The notes beneath the pieces were generated by a model. That model was given only the letters and a program-made list of their open reading frames with translations. It was not told the origin of the DNA and did not search any database. A stretch of 23,237 bases of DNA, from positions 1-23,237 of the forward strand of contig CANRDQ010000020.1 of assembly GCA_947629395.1 (NCBI GenBank), given 5' to 3'. The DNA comes from an uncultured Bacilli bacterium. Its GTDB lineage: Bacteria; Bacillota_I; Bacilli_A; RF39; UBA660. Made by a program: the position numbers and the translations under genes. Shown here in pieces: positions 1 through 7,786 of the stretch; the first letter of the stretch is position 1; each line of letters starts with the position of its first letter.

Positions 1-1266
1 GGTTATGATTTTTTACCTAAAGAACAAAAAATTAGAAATTATATAAACAATATTTTAAGAGAAACTTTTGAAGAATATGGCTATAATTCTATAGAGACAT
101 CTATTCTTTGTTATTACGATATGTTAAGTGATAAATATGATGAAGAAAATGATATTTTAAAAGAAATATATAAACTTAAAGACCAAGGAAATAGAAGTTT
201 AGGACTTCGTTATGATTTAACTGTTCCTTTTGCTAAATTTATAGTGTTAAATAAAAATAATATTAAAATGCCTTTTAAAAGATATGAAATAGCCAAAGTA
301 TTTAGAGATGGTCCTGTTAAAACTGGAAGAGATAGGGAATTTACACAATGTGATGTTGATGTAGTAGGTATATCTTCCCAAATGATAGAAGCAGAATTAA
401 TAATGCTTTTTGTCAAAGCTTTTAAAAAGTTAGATATAGATGTTACTATAAAATATAATAGTAGAAATTTAATGACAGGTATTATTCTAGAAAGTAAAGT
501 AGATGAGTCTTTAGTATCAGTAGTAACGACTATTATTGATAAAAAAGAAAAACTTACTAAACAAGAGTTTATTGATAATTTACTTAAAATAGGTTTAAAA
601 AAAGAACAAGTGGATTTACTACTTTCTTCATTTAATCTAACTTTAGAAGAGTTAAATAATAAATTTAAAGATACTACTAATGAAAAGATAATTTTAGGTT
701 TAAAAGAATTAAATGAATTATTAAATTATCTAAAAGAACTAGGTATTGATAAATATTGTAGTTTTACTTCGTCTTTAGCTAGAGGACAAAACTATTATAC
801 TGGTAATGTTTTTGAAGTATATGAAAATGGTGGTCTTTTAAATTGTAGTATTGGTGGGGGAGGTAGATATGATTCCATGATTACCGAATTTATTAATGAT
901 GGTAATGTGTACCCAACTGTAGGTATTAGTTTTGGTCTTTCTTGTATATATGAAATAATAAAAGATAGAGATATCTTTGATACTAGTTCTAATCTAGATA
1001 TTTATATTATTCCTATCGATACTAATGTTGAGAGTTTGAAATTAGGAACCACCCTTAGAGATATGGGGTATAAAGTAGAAATTGATATGGAAAACCGAAA
1101 ATTAAAAAAGAGTCTAGATTATGCCAATAAAGAAAATATTCCTTATGTAATCATATTAGGAGAAGATGAAATTAAATCTCGTAAAGTTATTGTTAAAGAT
1201 ATGAAAAATAAAGATAATATTACTTTAGATTTAGATAACATTCCAAGGGAAATCAAAGGCATTTAA
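1..1266 (+). CDS. hisS: Histidyl-tRNA synthetase, 5' end outside the window
   Basis: Class II aminoacyl-tRNA synthetase that charges tRNA-His in the cytoplasm. The frame is open from base 1, so the start codon lies upstream; the first residues read GYDFLPKEQKIRNYI, matching the family's N-terminal G-x-x-D-x-x-P motif. Motif 2 is visible as RDREFTQCDVDVVG. The histidine-specific signature appears as LARGQNYYTGNVFEVY, followed by the glycine-rich GGGGRYD of motif 3. From about base 990 the protein continues into the C-terminal anticodon-binding domain (IYIIPID...), which the regulatory paralogue HisZ normally lacks, so this should be the true synthetase. The stop is followed directly by the promoter of the next gene. 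Confidence 0.95.
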   Translation, partial: GYDFLPKEQKIRNYINNILRETFEEYGYNSIETSILCYYDMLSDKYDEENDILKEIYKLKDQGNRSLGLRYDLTVPFAKFIVLNKNNIKMPFKRYEIAKVFRDGPVKTGRDREFTQCDVDVVGISSQMIEAELIMLFVKAFKKLDIDVTIKYNSRNLMTGIILESKVDESLVSVVTTIIDKKEKLTKQEFIDNLLKIGLKKEQVDLLLSSFNLTLEELNNKFKDTTNEKIILGLKELNELLNYLKELGIDKYCSFTSSLARGQNYYTGNVFEVYENGGLLNCSIGGGGRYDSMITEFINDGNVYPTVGISFGLSCIYEIIKDRDIFDTSSNLDIYIIPIDTNVESLKLGTTLRDMGYKVEIDMENRKLKKSLDYANKENIPYVIILGEDEIKSRKVIVKDMKNKDNITLDLDNIPREIKGI

Positions 1267-1295
1267 TTGTCAAAAACTTTAAATAGTGTTAATAT
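1267..1295 (+). promoter_or_regulatory. Promoter for the adenosine deaminase gene
   Basis: TTGTCA (1267-1272), a 17-bp spacer, then TAATAT (1290-1295). It begins at the first base after the hisS stop codon, so add and the peptidase gene can be expressed independently of hisS. The start codon at 1328 is preceded by a purine-rich ribosome site (ATAGGAGA). Confidence 0.6.
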
Positions 1296-1327
1296 GTTAA
1301 TAAGTAGTATAGATAGGAGATATTAAC

Positions 1328-2323
1328 ATGAAAGAAAAAATAATTGATATTCCTAAGATAGTTTTACATCTACATTTAGATGGTTCTATTAATCTTGATT
1401 TAGCTTATAAATGGTTACTTGAAGATGGATATAATTATACTAAAGAAGAAGCTTATCAAAAATTGCAAGTAAATCCTAATTGTAAGAGTTTAGTCGAATA
1501 TTTAGAAAAGTTTGATTTACCATGTAAACTTTTAAATAGTAAAGAAAGACTTCTAGAATGTACTAAAAGACTTTTCTTAGATTTAAATAAAAGTAATGTT
1601 TTATATGCTGAAGTTCGTTTCGCACCTGTTAAACATCTAAGTAAAGATTTATCTTTAGATGAAGTCGTAACTGCTGTTATAGAGGGGATGAATTTAGCTA
1701 AAAAAGAATGTAATATTCGTGGAGGAATTATCTTATGTTGTATGAGAGATAGTTCTAAAGAAGATAATTTAAGAACTGTTGATATAGCTAAAAAATATTT
1801 AAATAAAGGAGTATGTGGGATTGATTTAGCGGGAGCTGAGAGTTTGTTTCCAACAGAAAATTTTCAAGATGTTTTTGAATATGCTAGAAAGTTAAATATT
1901 CCGTTTACTATTCATGCAGGGGAAGCTGATGGTATTAAGAGTATAGAAAAAGCTTTATCTTTTGGAACTAAACGTTTAGGACATGGTATTAGATGTATAG
2001 ATAGTTTAGATATGGTTGAAAAAATCAAAAAAGAAAATGTTTTACTAGAAGTTTGTTATACCAGTAATTATCAAACAGAAGCTGTAAAAGGTATTCATCC
2101 TTTAGAAGAATTATATAATAGAAAAGTAAAAATATCTTTAAATACAGATAATGATACAGTATCTCATATTGATATTGTTAGTGAATATGAAAAGATATTA
2201 AATGAGACTAATTTAACAATAGAAGATATTATTAATTGTAATTATAATTCAATAGATTTTATTTTTGTAGAAGAAGATAAAGATTATTTAAAAGATAAAT
2301 TAAATAAATATAGGGGAAGATAG
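1328..2323 (+). CDS. add: Adenosine deaminase
   Basis: Zinc hydrolase of the amidohydrolase superfamily that converts adenosine (and deoxyadenosine) to inosine in purine salvage. The 331-residue protein has the usual family length. Metal and catalytic signatures occur in order: HLHLDGS (H14, H16), HAGEA (H196, E199), LGHGIR (H219) and LNTDND (D274). The CYTSNYQT stretch (243-250) is the usual variant of the conserved C-P-T-S-N segment. The start has a good ribosome site, and the stop is only 3 bases before the following peptidase gene, so the two are probably co-transcribed. An adenine deaminase-like specificity cannot be excluded from sequence alone. Confidence 0.93.
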   Translation: MKEKIIDIPKIVLHLHLDGSINLDLAYKWLLEDGYNYTKEEAYQKLQVNPNCKSLVEYLEKFDLPCKLLNSKERLLECTKRLFLDLNKSNVLYAEVRFAPVKHLSKDLSLDEVVTAVIEGMNLAKKECNIRGGIILCCMRDSSKEDNLRTVDIAKKYLNKGVCGIDLAGAESLFPTENFQDVFEYARKLNIPFTIHAGEADGIKSIEKALSFGTKRLGHGIRCIDSLDMVEKIKKENVLLEVCYTSNYQTEAVKGIHPLEELYNRKVKISLNTDNDTVSHIDIVSEYEKILNETNLTIEDIINCNYNSIDFIFVEEDKDYLKDKLNKYRGR

Positions 2324-2326
2324 TAT

Positions 2327-3424
2327 ATGAATGAGATAATGACAGAATATGAATATGATGATTTAAATGAAGCTTTATATGAAGAAACAACTGATATTTA
2401 TAAAAGTGATTTATTTGAAACTCTTGATGAGGTAAAAAAATTGGCTCAAATAATTTTGGTTTCAACACCATTTATGCGAGGTGAAAAAGGATATCCAACT
2501 GTAGATTTAAATGATTCCATTAGAGATGTAAAAGATTTCTTCTATGATTTTGATTATGACTATGGACAAAGATTTGAAAATCTTTTAAGGGCAGAAGATG
2601 AGTTTGATGGTCAAAAAAGACCTATCATGAATTTTTATCGAGTATTAGATTCAACTCAGGAGCGTGTTTATCCTGAACAGTCTAAATATAAAAATTCTGG
2701 AGTTCGTAATGATGGTTATTTAAAAATAGATTATGATAATACTTTAGAAGATGAGTTTGCGATAGCTCATGAAGTTACTCATGAATTTTCTCAACAATAT
2801 AGGTATAATAGTTTATTGAAAAATTATCTAGGAGAAACTACTTCTATTACTATGGAAATGTTATTAGAAGATTATTTAGTAGAACATAACAAATTTCCTG
2901 AAGAAGAAGTTTTAAAAAATAGAAAAAATAGATTTATTAATACTTATAATGGGGCTTGTACAATCTTAATTGAATGTGCTTTAATTGATTTATATAAAAA
3001 GAATGGTTATATTAATGAAGAAATATATAAAAATTATCTTAATTCTTTAGAAGATAGTTCTGTAATGAAAAAAGTGTTAGTAGCTGTAGGACAAGAACAC
3101 TTAAAACAAATTGCTAGAACAGAAAGATTACAATTTCCAGTAATTCAAAACTATGTTATAGGTACAGTGTTAGCCTGTGATTTACATCATCAAATTACTC
3201 AAATGCCTGAAAAGAAAGAGACCTTAAAAACATTAATTGATGTATTAGGAAATAGTGATTTTGAAACTAAAGAGGATCTGGAAGTTTTAGAAAATATGGA
3301 TATTCCAGTTATTAAAGATGGAAAGTTTAGTATGGATGTGATGTCTTTAAGACGTTTACATTTGAATTATATAGACGAAGTTAATACTTTGAATAAAGTA
3401 AAAAAGAAAAGTAATCACTTATAA
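2327..3424 (+). CDS. Compact M3-like (oligoendopeptidase-type) zinc metallopeptidase
   Basis: Predicted soluble zinc peptidase of 365 residues with no signal peptide or membrane segment. The active-site motif HEVTH (H148, E149, H152) is followed by GETTSITMEMLLEDYL (169-184), which resembles the E-x-x-S-x-x-x-E-x-L-L-x-D-Y-L segment of M3 oligoendopeptidase F. By that alignment E170 is the third zinc ligand. The loop between HExxH and this glutamate is about six residues shorter than I expect for PepF, and the whole protein is far shorter than typical M3 enzymes (roughly 560-600 residues or more). The N-terminal 50 residues are acidic. It sits 3 bases after add, suggesting an operon, and ends at a bidirectional terminator. 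Family placement rests on motif reading; the substrate is unknown. Confidence 0.75.
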   Translation: MNEIMTEYEYDDLNEALYEETTDIYKSDLFETLDEVKKLAQIILVSTPFMRGEKGYPTVDLNDSIRDVKDFFYDFDYDYGQRFENLLRAEDEFDGQKRPIMNFYRVLDSTQERVYPEQSKYKNSGVRNDGYLKIDYDNTLEDEFAIAHEVTHEFSQQYRYNSLLKNYLGETTSITMEMLLEDYLVEHNKFPEEEVLKNRKNRFINTYNGACTILIECALIDLYKKNGYINEEIYKNYLNSLEDSSVMKKVLVAVGQEHLKQIARTERLQFPVIQNYVIGTVLACDLHHQITQMPEKKETLKTLIDVLGNSDFETKEDLEVLENMDIPVIKDGKFSMDVMSLRRLHLNYIDEVNTLNKVKKKSNHL

Positions 3425-3427
3425 AAT

Positions 3428-3455
3428 AAAAAATACGCTCAAGACGTATTTTTTT
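3428..3455. terminator. Bidirectional intrinsic terminator between convergent genes
   Basis: A 10-bp stem, AAAAAATACG (3428-3437) with CGTATTTTTT (3445-3454), and a 7-base loop. It has a T tract on the right and an A tract on the left, so it can end the peptidase transcript on + and the RNase HIII transcript on -. Confidence 0.8.
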
Positions 3456-3466
3456 GTTTAAGATAA

Positions 3467-4372
3467 TTACATAATTCTTGTTTTTAAAATTCTTTCCGTA
3501 TTAATAAAATTAACTTTCGCAATTTCATCTAATTTTTCAGGACCATATTTTTCAACAACTTCTTCACCGATTTTATCAACATCACGAGAAGCTCCTTTAA
3601 TTAAAGGAATATGAATCTCATCACAGATTTTATCAAATTCTTTTAAGAAAATATAACGACTAATAATAGAAGCACTAGCTACAGCTAAATTTTTATCTTC
3701 AGCTTTAGTCATAAAAGTAATACCTTTTTGAATTTCAGGACATTCTTGAATATAACCATAATATCTGTTTTCTTTGGCAAACTCATCTACAATAATATAA
3801 TCATATTTAGGATTTTCTTCATGAATTAATTGATATAAAGCTTTATTATGTAAAATAGCTTTAATCTTGTTCATATTTAATAGAGAACTATGATTTTCAT
3901 TATATTCTTTATTACTTAAAATAATACTACGATAAGTTATCTTTTTTGCTATTTGAGGGGCTATCTTTTTAATTTTTTCATCATTTAACTTTTTAGAATC
4001 AGCAACTCCTAATTCTTGTAAAAAAGGAATATCTTCTTTTTTTACGTAAGCTGCGGTAACAACGATAGGACCAAAATAATCTCCGGTACCAACCTCATCA
4101 CTACCTACAGAAGAGCAGTTATAATATTTACTAGCCATTTTATCTTCTTCTTTTTTTTCTTTCTTTTGTTCAATCATTCCCCACATACTAGCATCTACAT
4201 CAGCACTTACACCTTGAAACATAACTTTTCCAGATTCATACATAGTAATAACTGTATCTTCATCTTCTGCTTGAAAAACTACATAAGGAATAACCTTATC
4301 TCTTTTTTTATCTTTATAGTACTCAATCATCTTTTTCTTTGTTTCATCATCAACTTTAATTACAACGTTCAC
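3467..4372 (-). CDS. rnhC: Ribonuclease HIII
   Basis: Endonuclease that cleaves the RNA strand of RNA-DNA hybrids, acting in R-loop removal and primer processing. The 301-residue protein has the RNase HIII layout: an N-terminal substrate-binding domain (about 1-75), a lysine/glutamate-rich linker (69-79), then the catalytic domain starting with GSDEVGTGDYFGP. D92 and E93 start the active site; D196 in YIIVDEF and an acidic residue in KAEDKNLAVASASI (E225/D226) complete it. The GTG start at 4370-4372 is chosen because a GAGGTG ribosome site lies 5 bases upstream. The extended N-terminal domain and the SDEVGTGDYFGP motif distinguish it from RNase HII. It is divergent from cvpA. Confidence 0.95.
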   Translation of the reverse strand: MNVVIKVDDETKKKMIEYYKDKKRDKVIPYVVFQAEDEDTVITMYESGKVMFQGVSADVDASMWGMIEQKKEKKEEDKMASKYYNCSSVGSDEVGTGDYFGPIVVTAAYVKKEDIPFLQELGVADSKKLNDEKIKKIAPQIAKKITYRSIILSNKEYNENHSSLLNMNKIKAILHNKALYQLIHEENPKYDYIIVDEFAKENRYYGYIQECPEIQKGITFMTKAEDKNLAVASASIISRYIFLKEFDKICDEIHIPLIKGASRDVDKIGEEVVEKYGPEKLDEIAKVNFINTERILKTRIM

Positions 4373-4391
4373 GTTTACACCTCTTCTCTAT

Positions 4392-4430
4392 GTTATTATA
4401 GCATAAATTTTCTAAATAAGTTATAATAAC
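4392..4430. promoter_or_regulatory. Divergent rnhC/cvpA promoter region with perfect inverted repeat
   Basis: Left arm GTTATTATA (4392-4400) and right arm TATAATAAC (4422-4430) are perfect reverse complements around a 21-base centre. Each arm contains a -10 hexamer facing outward. On the minus strand TATAAT (4400-4395) is preceded by TGC, an extended -10 for rnhC. On the plus strand TATAAT (4422-4427) serves cvpA. I see no good -35 box for either. The symmetry may only reflect two divergent -10 boxes, or it may be an operator. Confidence 0.5.
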
Positions 4431-4449
4431 TCTAGGAAGGTGATAAAAT

Positions 4450-5169
4450 ATGAATATAATAGATGTAATTATTATATTATTAATGGGAATATCTATAGTC
4501 GCAGGTTTTCGTAAGGGAATTTTACAACAAGCGGTGATGTTCGCAGGAACTATTTTAGTTTATGTAATCGCATTTTTCTTAAAAAATCCTGTTGCTGATT
4601 TATTTTTTAAATATGCGCCATTTTTTAAATTCGCAGGAGATATAAAAGGAATAGTAGTGTTAAATGTAATAATTTATCAACTTATCGCATTTATTTTAGT
4701 CGCAGGTATATTATTTAGTATATTTGGTATTGTTGTGAAAACAACTGGTATTTTACAAAAGGCAGTTGATATGACAGTTATTTTAACTATTCCATCTAAA
4801 ATAGGTGGGGCTATAGTCGGTTTTTTTGAAGGATATATTATTTTATTCTTACTGCTAACTGTACTTATTATTCCGCTTTCAAGTATTGGACTTGGAGAAT
4901 CTGTTTTAGCTAATAAAATTATTTATGAAAGTCCACTGCTTACTAAATCATTAGGAGGAATAGGGGACGCTATTCACGATATCTTTACTTTAGTAGGAGA
5001 AGGATATGATGAGGAAATAGCTGTAAACCAAATGAATCTTGATACTATGGATACTTTATTAAAATATAATGTTATCAAACCTGAATCAGCTCAATTATTA
5101 ATTGATAATAATAAGTTAGAATCTGTACAGGGTATTCAAGAAATAGTTAATAAATATAAAGGAGAATAA
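4450..5169 (+). CDS. cvpA: CvpA family membrane protein
   Basis: Integral membrane protein of the CvpA (colicin V production) family; molecular role not settled. It starts with the family pattern N-x-x-D-x-x-I-I and a G-F-R-K-G motif (19-23). Predicted membrane segments lie at about 4-19, 26-44, 67-96 and 117-143. The C-terminal tail of about 80 residues is hydrophilic and helical, making it longer (239 residues) than the usual 160-180. The ribosome site AGGAAGGTG precedes the start. The stop is one base from the trxA start, so the two genes are translationally close and probably one transcript. Confidence 0.85.
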   Translation: MNIIDVIIILLMGISIVAGFRKGILQQAVMFAGTILVYVIAFFLKNPVADLFFKYAPFFKFAGDIKGIVVLNVIIYQLIAFILVAGILFSIFGIVVKTTGILQKAVDMTVILTIPSKIGGAIVGFFEGYIILFLLLTVLIIPLSSIGLGESVLANKIIYESPLLTKSLGGIGDAIHDIFTLVGEGYDEEIAVNQMNLDTMDTLLKYNVIKPESAQLLIDNNKLESVQGIQEIVNKYKGE

Positions 5170-5170
5170 T

Positions 5171-5470
5171 ATGATTAAACAACTAACAAATGAAAATTTT
5201 GAAGAAGAAGTAAAAAGTGGTAAAGTATTAGTCGATTTTTATGCAACTTGGTGTGGCCCATGTAAAATGTTGGCTCCTGTTTTAGAAGAAGTATCAAAAG
5301 ATCATGAAGATTTAAAAATCATTGAAGTAGATATTGATGAACATGAAGAACTTGCTAGAAAGTTTGGTATTATGGCAGTACCAACATTACAAGTTTATAA
5401 AGATGGAGAGTTAATTAATAAACAATCTGGATATGTTACTAAAGATATTATAGAAAGCTGGTATAAGTAA
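5171..5470 (+). CDS. trxA: Thioredoxin
   Basis: Small cytoplasmic thiol-disulfide reductant that keeps proteins reduced, itself reduced by thioredoxin reductase. The 99-residue protein is full length, with the redox site WCGPC (C28, C31) and the cis-proline P71 in AVPTLQVY. It follows cvpA by one base, with its ribosome site inside the end of cvpA. The last codons and stop (GAA AGC TGG TAT AAG TAA) belong to a 22-bp sequence repeated exactly about 2.25 kb downstream. The hairpin that would pair with these codons to make a terminator is found only at that downstream copy. The 3' end of trxA therefore seems to have been rebuilt during an insertion. Confidence 0.97.
   Translation: MIKQLTNENFEEEVKSGKVLVDFYATWCGPCKMLAPVLEEVSKDHEDLKIIEVDIDEHEELARKFGIMAVPTLQVYKDGELINKQSGYVTKDIIESWYK
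5445..5466 (+). repeat. 22-bp direct repeat, upstream copy (inside the trxA 3' end)
   Basis: Identical over 22 bases to 7693-7714, with core GAAAGCTGGTATAA. It covers the last codons of trxA and brackets helD with the second copy. Confidence 0.9.
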
Positions 5471-5478
5471 GTAATACT

Positions 5479-5534
5479 AAAACACATATATTTATCTATA
5501 CATAATGTAGTTAGATAGGTGGTATGTGTTTTTT
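5479..5534 (+). terminator. Long nested hairpin with T tract after trxA
   Basis: Outer 10-bp stem AAAACACATA (5479-5488) with TATGTGTTTT (5523-5532); middle stem TATCTA (5493-5498) with TAGATA (5512-5517); inner stem TACA (5499-5502) with TGTA (5506-5509). About 20 pairs are interrupted by small internal loops, and a T run follows. It should end cvpA-trxA transcription. It is much longer than the other terminators in the window and lies inside the helD segment. Confidence 0.7.
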
Positions 5535-5570
5535 GTTTGAAATAATATTAGTATTTCATTAAGAAACTTG

Positions 5571-5579
5571 TGATATAAT
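5571..5579 (+). promoter_or_regulatory. Extended -10 promoter for helD
   Basis: TGA-TATAAT (TATAAT at 5574-5579) is an extended -10 element, 22 bases before the helD start. No convincing -35 box at the usual spacing. AAAGGAGA follows as ribosome site. Confidence 0.6.
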
Positions 5580-5601
5580 TGTAATAAAAGGAGAACTTTC
5601 T

Positions 5602-7659
5602 ATGGCAATTAGTAAAAAAGAATTAGAACAAGAAAAAAAGTATTTACTAACTGTAAAAACTGTTGTTAAAAAATTGATAGACGAAATAACAAAATATGTA
5701 GATTACAAAAAGAAAAATTTAAATGATTTAAAAAAATTTATGTGGGATCAAATACACGATTATACAGACGGTGAACGTGCTATGACTATGTATGAGATGG
5801 ATAAAAGTGTTAATTTAACTAACCATCGAATTGATTCCATTAGAAAGTATAAACAAACTATTAATTCTCCTTATTTTGCCAAACTATTATTTAAAGAAAC
5901 TTTAGATGATGAAGAGATTCCTATATATATTGGGATTACAACTGTTCAAGATAATTCTCAATTCTATGTTTTTGATTGGAGAGCTCCTATATCTAGTATG
6001 TTTTATAATTATGAAATAGGTAAAGCTCAATATGAATCACCAAACAGAAAAGTAGAAGGAGAAATTATTTCAAAGATGCAATTTAAAATCGTAAATGGTG
6101 AAATTGTAAGATGCTTTAGAAGTGATATTAATATTGATGATGAGTATTTGCAGGAAATATTGGCTACTGCTTCTTCTGACAAAATGACTAATATTGTAAG
6201 CACTATTCAAAGGGAACAAAATGAAATAATTAGAAATGATAAAGATAAATATTTAATTGTACAAGGAATTGCTGGTAGTGGTAAAACATCAGTAGCTTTG
6301 CATAGAATAGCTTATTTGTTGTATAGAGATAAGAGTTTGAATTCTAATGATATTTTGATTTTTTCTCCTAATAATGTGTTTTCTGATTATATATCAGATG
6401 TTTTACCAGAGTTGGGAGAAGATAATGTTATGAAGTCTACATTTAGTGAATTTGCTTCTTCATTTTTAAAGTCATGTAAAAATATAGAGAACTATGCTCA
6501 ATTTTTGGAAAGAGCCTATAATAAAGGTCAAGATAAAGAAATTATTGATTATAAAATGTCAGATCAATTTAAGAATGATATAGATTTATTTTTAAATGAT
6601 TATGAAAATAATATTGTTCTTGGTAATGGTTTAGCCTATAGTAATATCATATTATCTAGATCAGAAATACTAGATATGTTAAATATAAAATATAAGAAGT
6701 TTCCAATGAAAGAAAGATTAGAATTAATTAGTGAAAGCATTTGCGATACATTAAGAATACCAAGAAAAACAGGAACTAAGGTTGTTTTTAATAGTTTATT
6801 AGATAATTCTAATATAGAACTTGATTATATAAAATTATATAAAAAGTTTTTAAATTCTGATTTTTGTAGAGTAAAAAATATAAATGCTTTTTCTCCTAAA
6901 AAGATTTCTTACGAAGACATAACTGGATTATTGTATATCAACTTTAAAATTAATGATTATCCAAGTTATACTAATATTAAGCAAATTGTCATTGATGAAG
7001 TTCAAGATTATACAAAGTTTCAAATAGAATTATTGAGAAATATATTTAAAAGTGCTTCTTTTACAGTACTTGGAGATATTAATCAATCTATAAATCCTAA
7101 TTACTCTTATGATAAACTAGCTGTGTTAACTGAATTATTTAAAGATTCACGTTATATAGAGCTTAATAAATCTTATAGATCAAGTGAAGAAATTATTAAT
7201 TATTCAAACAAAATATTAGGTATTAATCATCTATGTTCTGTTAGAAAATCTAACAATATACCGCTAGAGATTAAGTCTGTTGATTTGAACAATATAGCTG
7301 ATATATTAAAGAATGATATTATAGAGATGCAGCAAAATAACAATATTAAAAAAATAGCTATTATAACTAAAAATATTAAGCAATCAAAGAAGTTATATAG
7401 TAACATTGATTCGATTAAAGATATATTTAATATAGAGTTAATTTGTTCTGCTGATGATAGAGTACATAGTAAAATAATAGTTATACCTGCATATTTGGCA
7501 AAAGGTCTAGAATTTGATGGTGTAATTATGTACAATAATCCTTTAGATAGTTATACAGAAACTGAAAATAGGTTATATTATGTAGTTTGTACTAGAGCGC
7601 AACATCAACTTAAAATTTATAATGAACCACTAGAAATATTTAAAAACAAAGTAGATTGA
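5602..7659 (+). CDS. helD: HelD-type helicase-like ATPase, RNA polymerase recycling factor
   Basis: Superfamily 1 (UvrD/Rep-like) ATPase of the HelD family, which binds RNA polymerase and releases it from stalled or post-termination complexes. The N-terminal 85 residues are charged and helical, fitting the coiled-coil arm that enters the polymerase secondary channel. Next come the family-specific YVFDWRAPISSMFY (122-135), Walker A GIAGSGKT (222-229), FSPNNVFSDYI (254-264), Walker B VIDEVQD (463-469), GDINQSI (491-497), LNKSYRSSEEI (521-531), AKGLEFDGV and the C-terminal YYVVCTRAQHQL. At 685 residues it is somewhat shorter than Bacillus HelD. It is bracketed by a 22-bp repeat of the trxA tail, with its own promoter. 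TTG leucine codons look more frequent than in neighbours (by eye, uncounted), fitting acquisition by transfer. Confidence 0.9.
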   Translation: MAISKKELEQEKKYLLTVKTVVKKLIDEITKYVDYKKKNLNDLKKFMWDQIHDYTDGERAMTMYEMDKSVNLTNHRIDSIRKYKQTINSPYFAKLLFKETLDDEEIPIYIGITTVQDNSQFYVFDWRAPISSMFYNYEIGKAQYESPNRKVEGEIISKMQFKIVNGEIVRCFRSDINIDDEYLQEILATASSDKMTNIVSTIQREQNEIIRNDKDKYLIVQGIAGSGKTSVALHRIAYLLYRDKSLNSNDILIFSPNNVFSDYISDVLPELGEDNVMKSTFSEFASSFLKSCKNIENYAQFLERAYNKGQDKEIIDYKMSDQFKNDIDLFLNDYENNIVLGNGLAYSNIILSRSEILDMLNIKYKKFPMKERLELISESICDTLRIPRKTGTKVVFNSLLDNSNIELDYIKLYKKFLNSDFCRVKNINAFSPKKISYEDITGLLYINFKINDYPSYTNIKQIVIDEVQDYTKFQIELLRNIFKSASFTVLGDINQSINPNYSYDKLAVLTELFKDSRYIELNKSYRSSEEIINYSNKILGINHLCSVRKSNNIPLEIKSVDLNNIADILKNDIIEMQQNNNIKKIAIITKNIKQSKKLYSNIDSIKDIFNIELICSADDRVHSKIIVIPAYLAKGLEFDGVIMYNNPLDSYTETENRLYYVVCTRAQHQLKIYNEPLEIFKNKVD

Positions 7660-7673
7660 TATTATTATAGTGA

Positions 7674-7718
7674 TATAAGTTGGATAAAGAATATATTATA
7701 GAAAGCTGGTATAAATAG
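7674..7718 (+). pseudogene. Relic of a thioredoxin gene 3' end
   Basis: Between helD and its terminator one frame reads YKLDKEYIIESWYK then TAG. The intact trxA upstream ends TKDIIESWYK then TAA. The shared IIESWYK tail, the synonymous change AAG to AAA and the different stop codon mark this as a diverged copy of a thioredoxin C-terminus without the rest of the gene. The upstream part no longer resembles thioredoxin. It probably is what remains of the previous trxA end after insertion of the helD segment. Confidence 0.7.
7693..7714 (+). repeat. 22-bp direct repeat, downstream copy
   Basis: Exact match to 5445-5466. It lies in the thioredoxin relic and supplies the left arm of the terminator at 7701-7737. 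Confidence 0.9.
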
Positions 7719-7737
7719 CTTTCTTTTATTGTTTTTT
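7701..7737 (+). terminator. Intrinsic terminator built from trxA end codons
   Basis: Stem GAAAGCT (7701-7707) with AGCTTTC (7717-7723), a 9-base loop holding the relic stop codon, then a T-rich run to 7737. The left arm codes the E-S of the thioredoxin tail, so this was probably the original trxA terminator; it now ends helD. Confidence 0.75.
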
Positions 7738-7757
7738 CTAATTGATTATTATATAAT
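7729..7757 (+). promoter_or_regulatory. Promoter for the GrpB-family gene, overlapping the terminator T tract
   Basis: TTGTTT (7729-7734), 17-bp spacer, TATAAT (7752-7757). The -35 box lies within the T tract of the preceding terminator. Confidence 0.65.
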
Positions 7758-7786
7758 AAAATCGCTATAAAAAAGGAGGGATAGAT

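Noticed and set aside
1..1266. HisZ (regulatory paralogue) instead of HisS
   Set aside because: The C-terminal anticodon-binding domain is present and the histidine-specific motifs are intact.
7227..7535. Open frame of 102 codons antisense to helD
   Set aside because: It lies wholly inside the helD coding region, which has clear helicase motifs on the other strand; no ribosome site and low-complexity hydrophobic translation.
5445..7737. Insertion sequence or integron cassette as the nature of the helD segment
   Set aside because: No transposase or integrase, no terminal inverted repeats at the segment ends, and the 5479-5534 hairpin lacks the GTTRRRY/RYYYAAC core sites of attC. A gene-end integration or recombination event remains possible.
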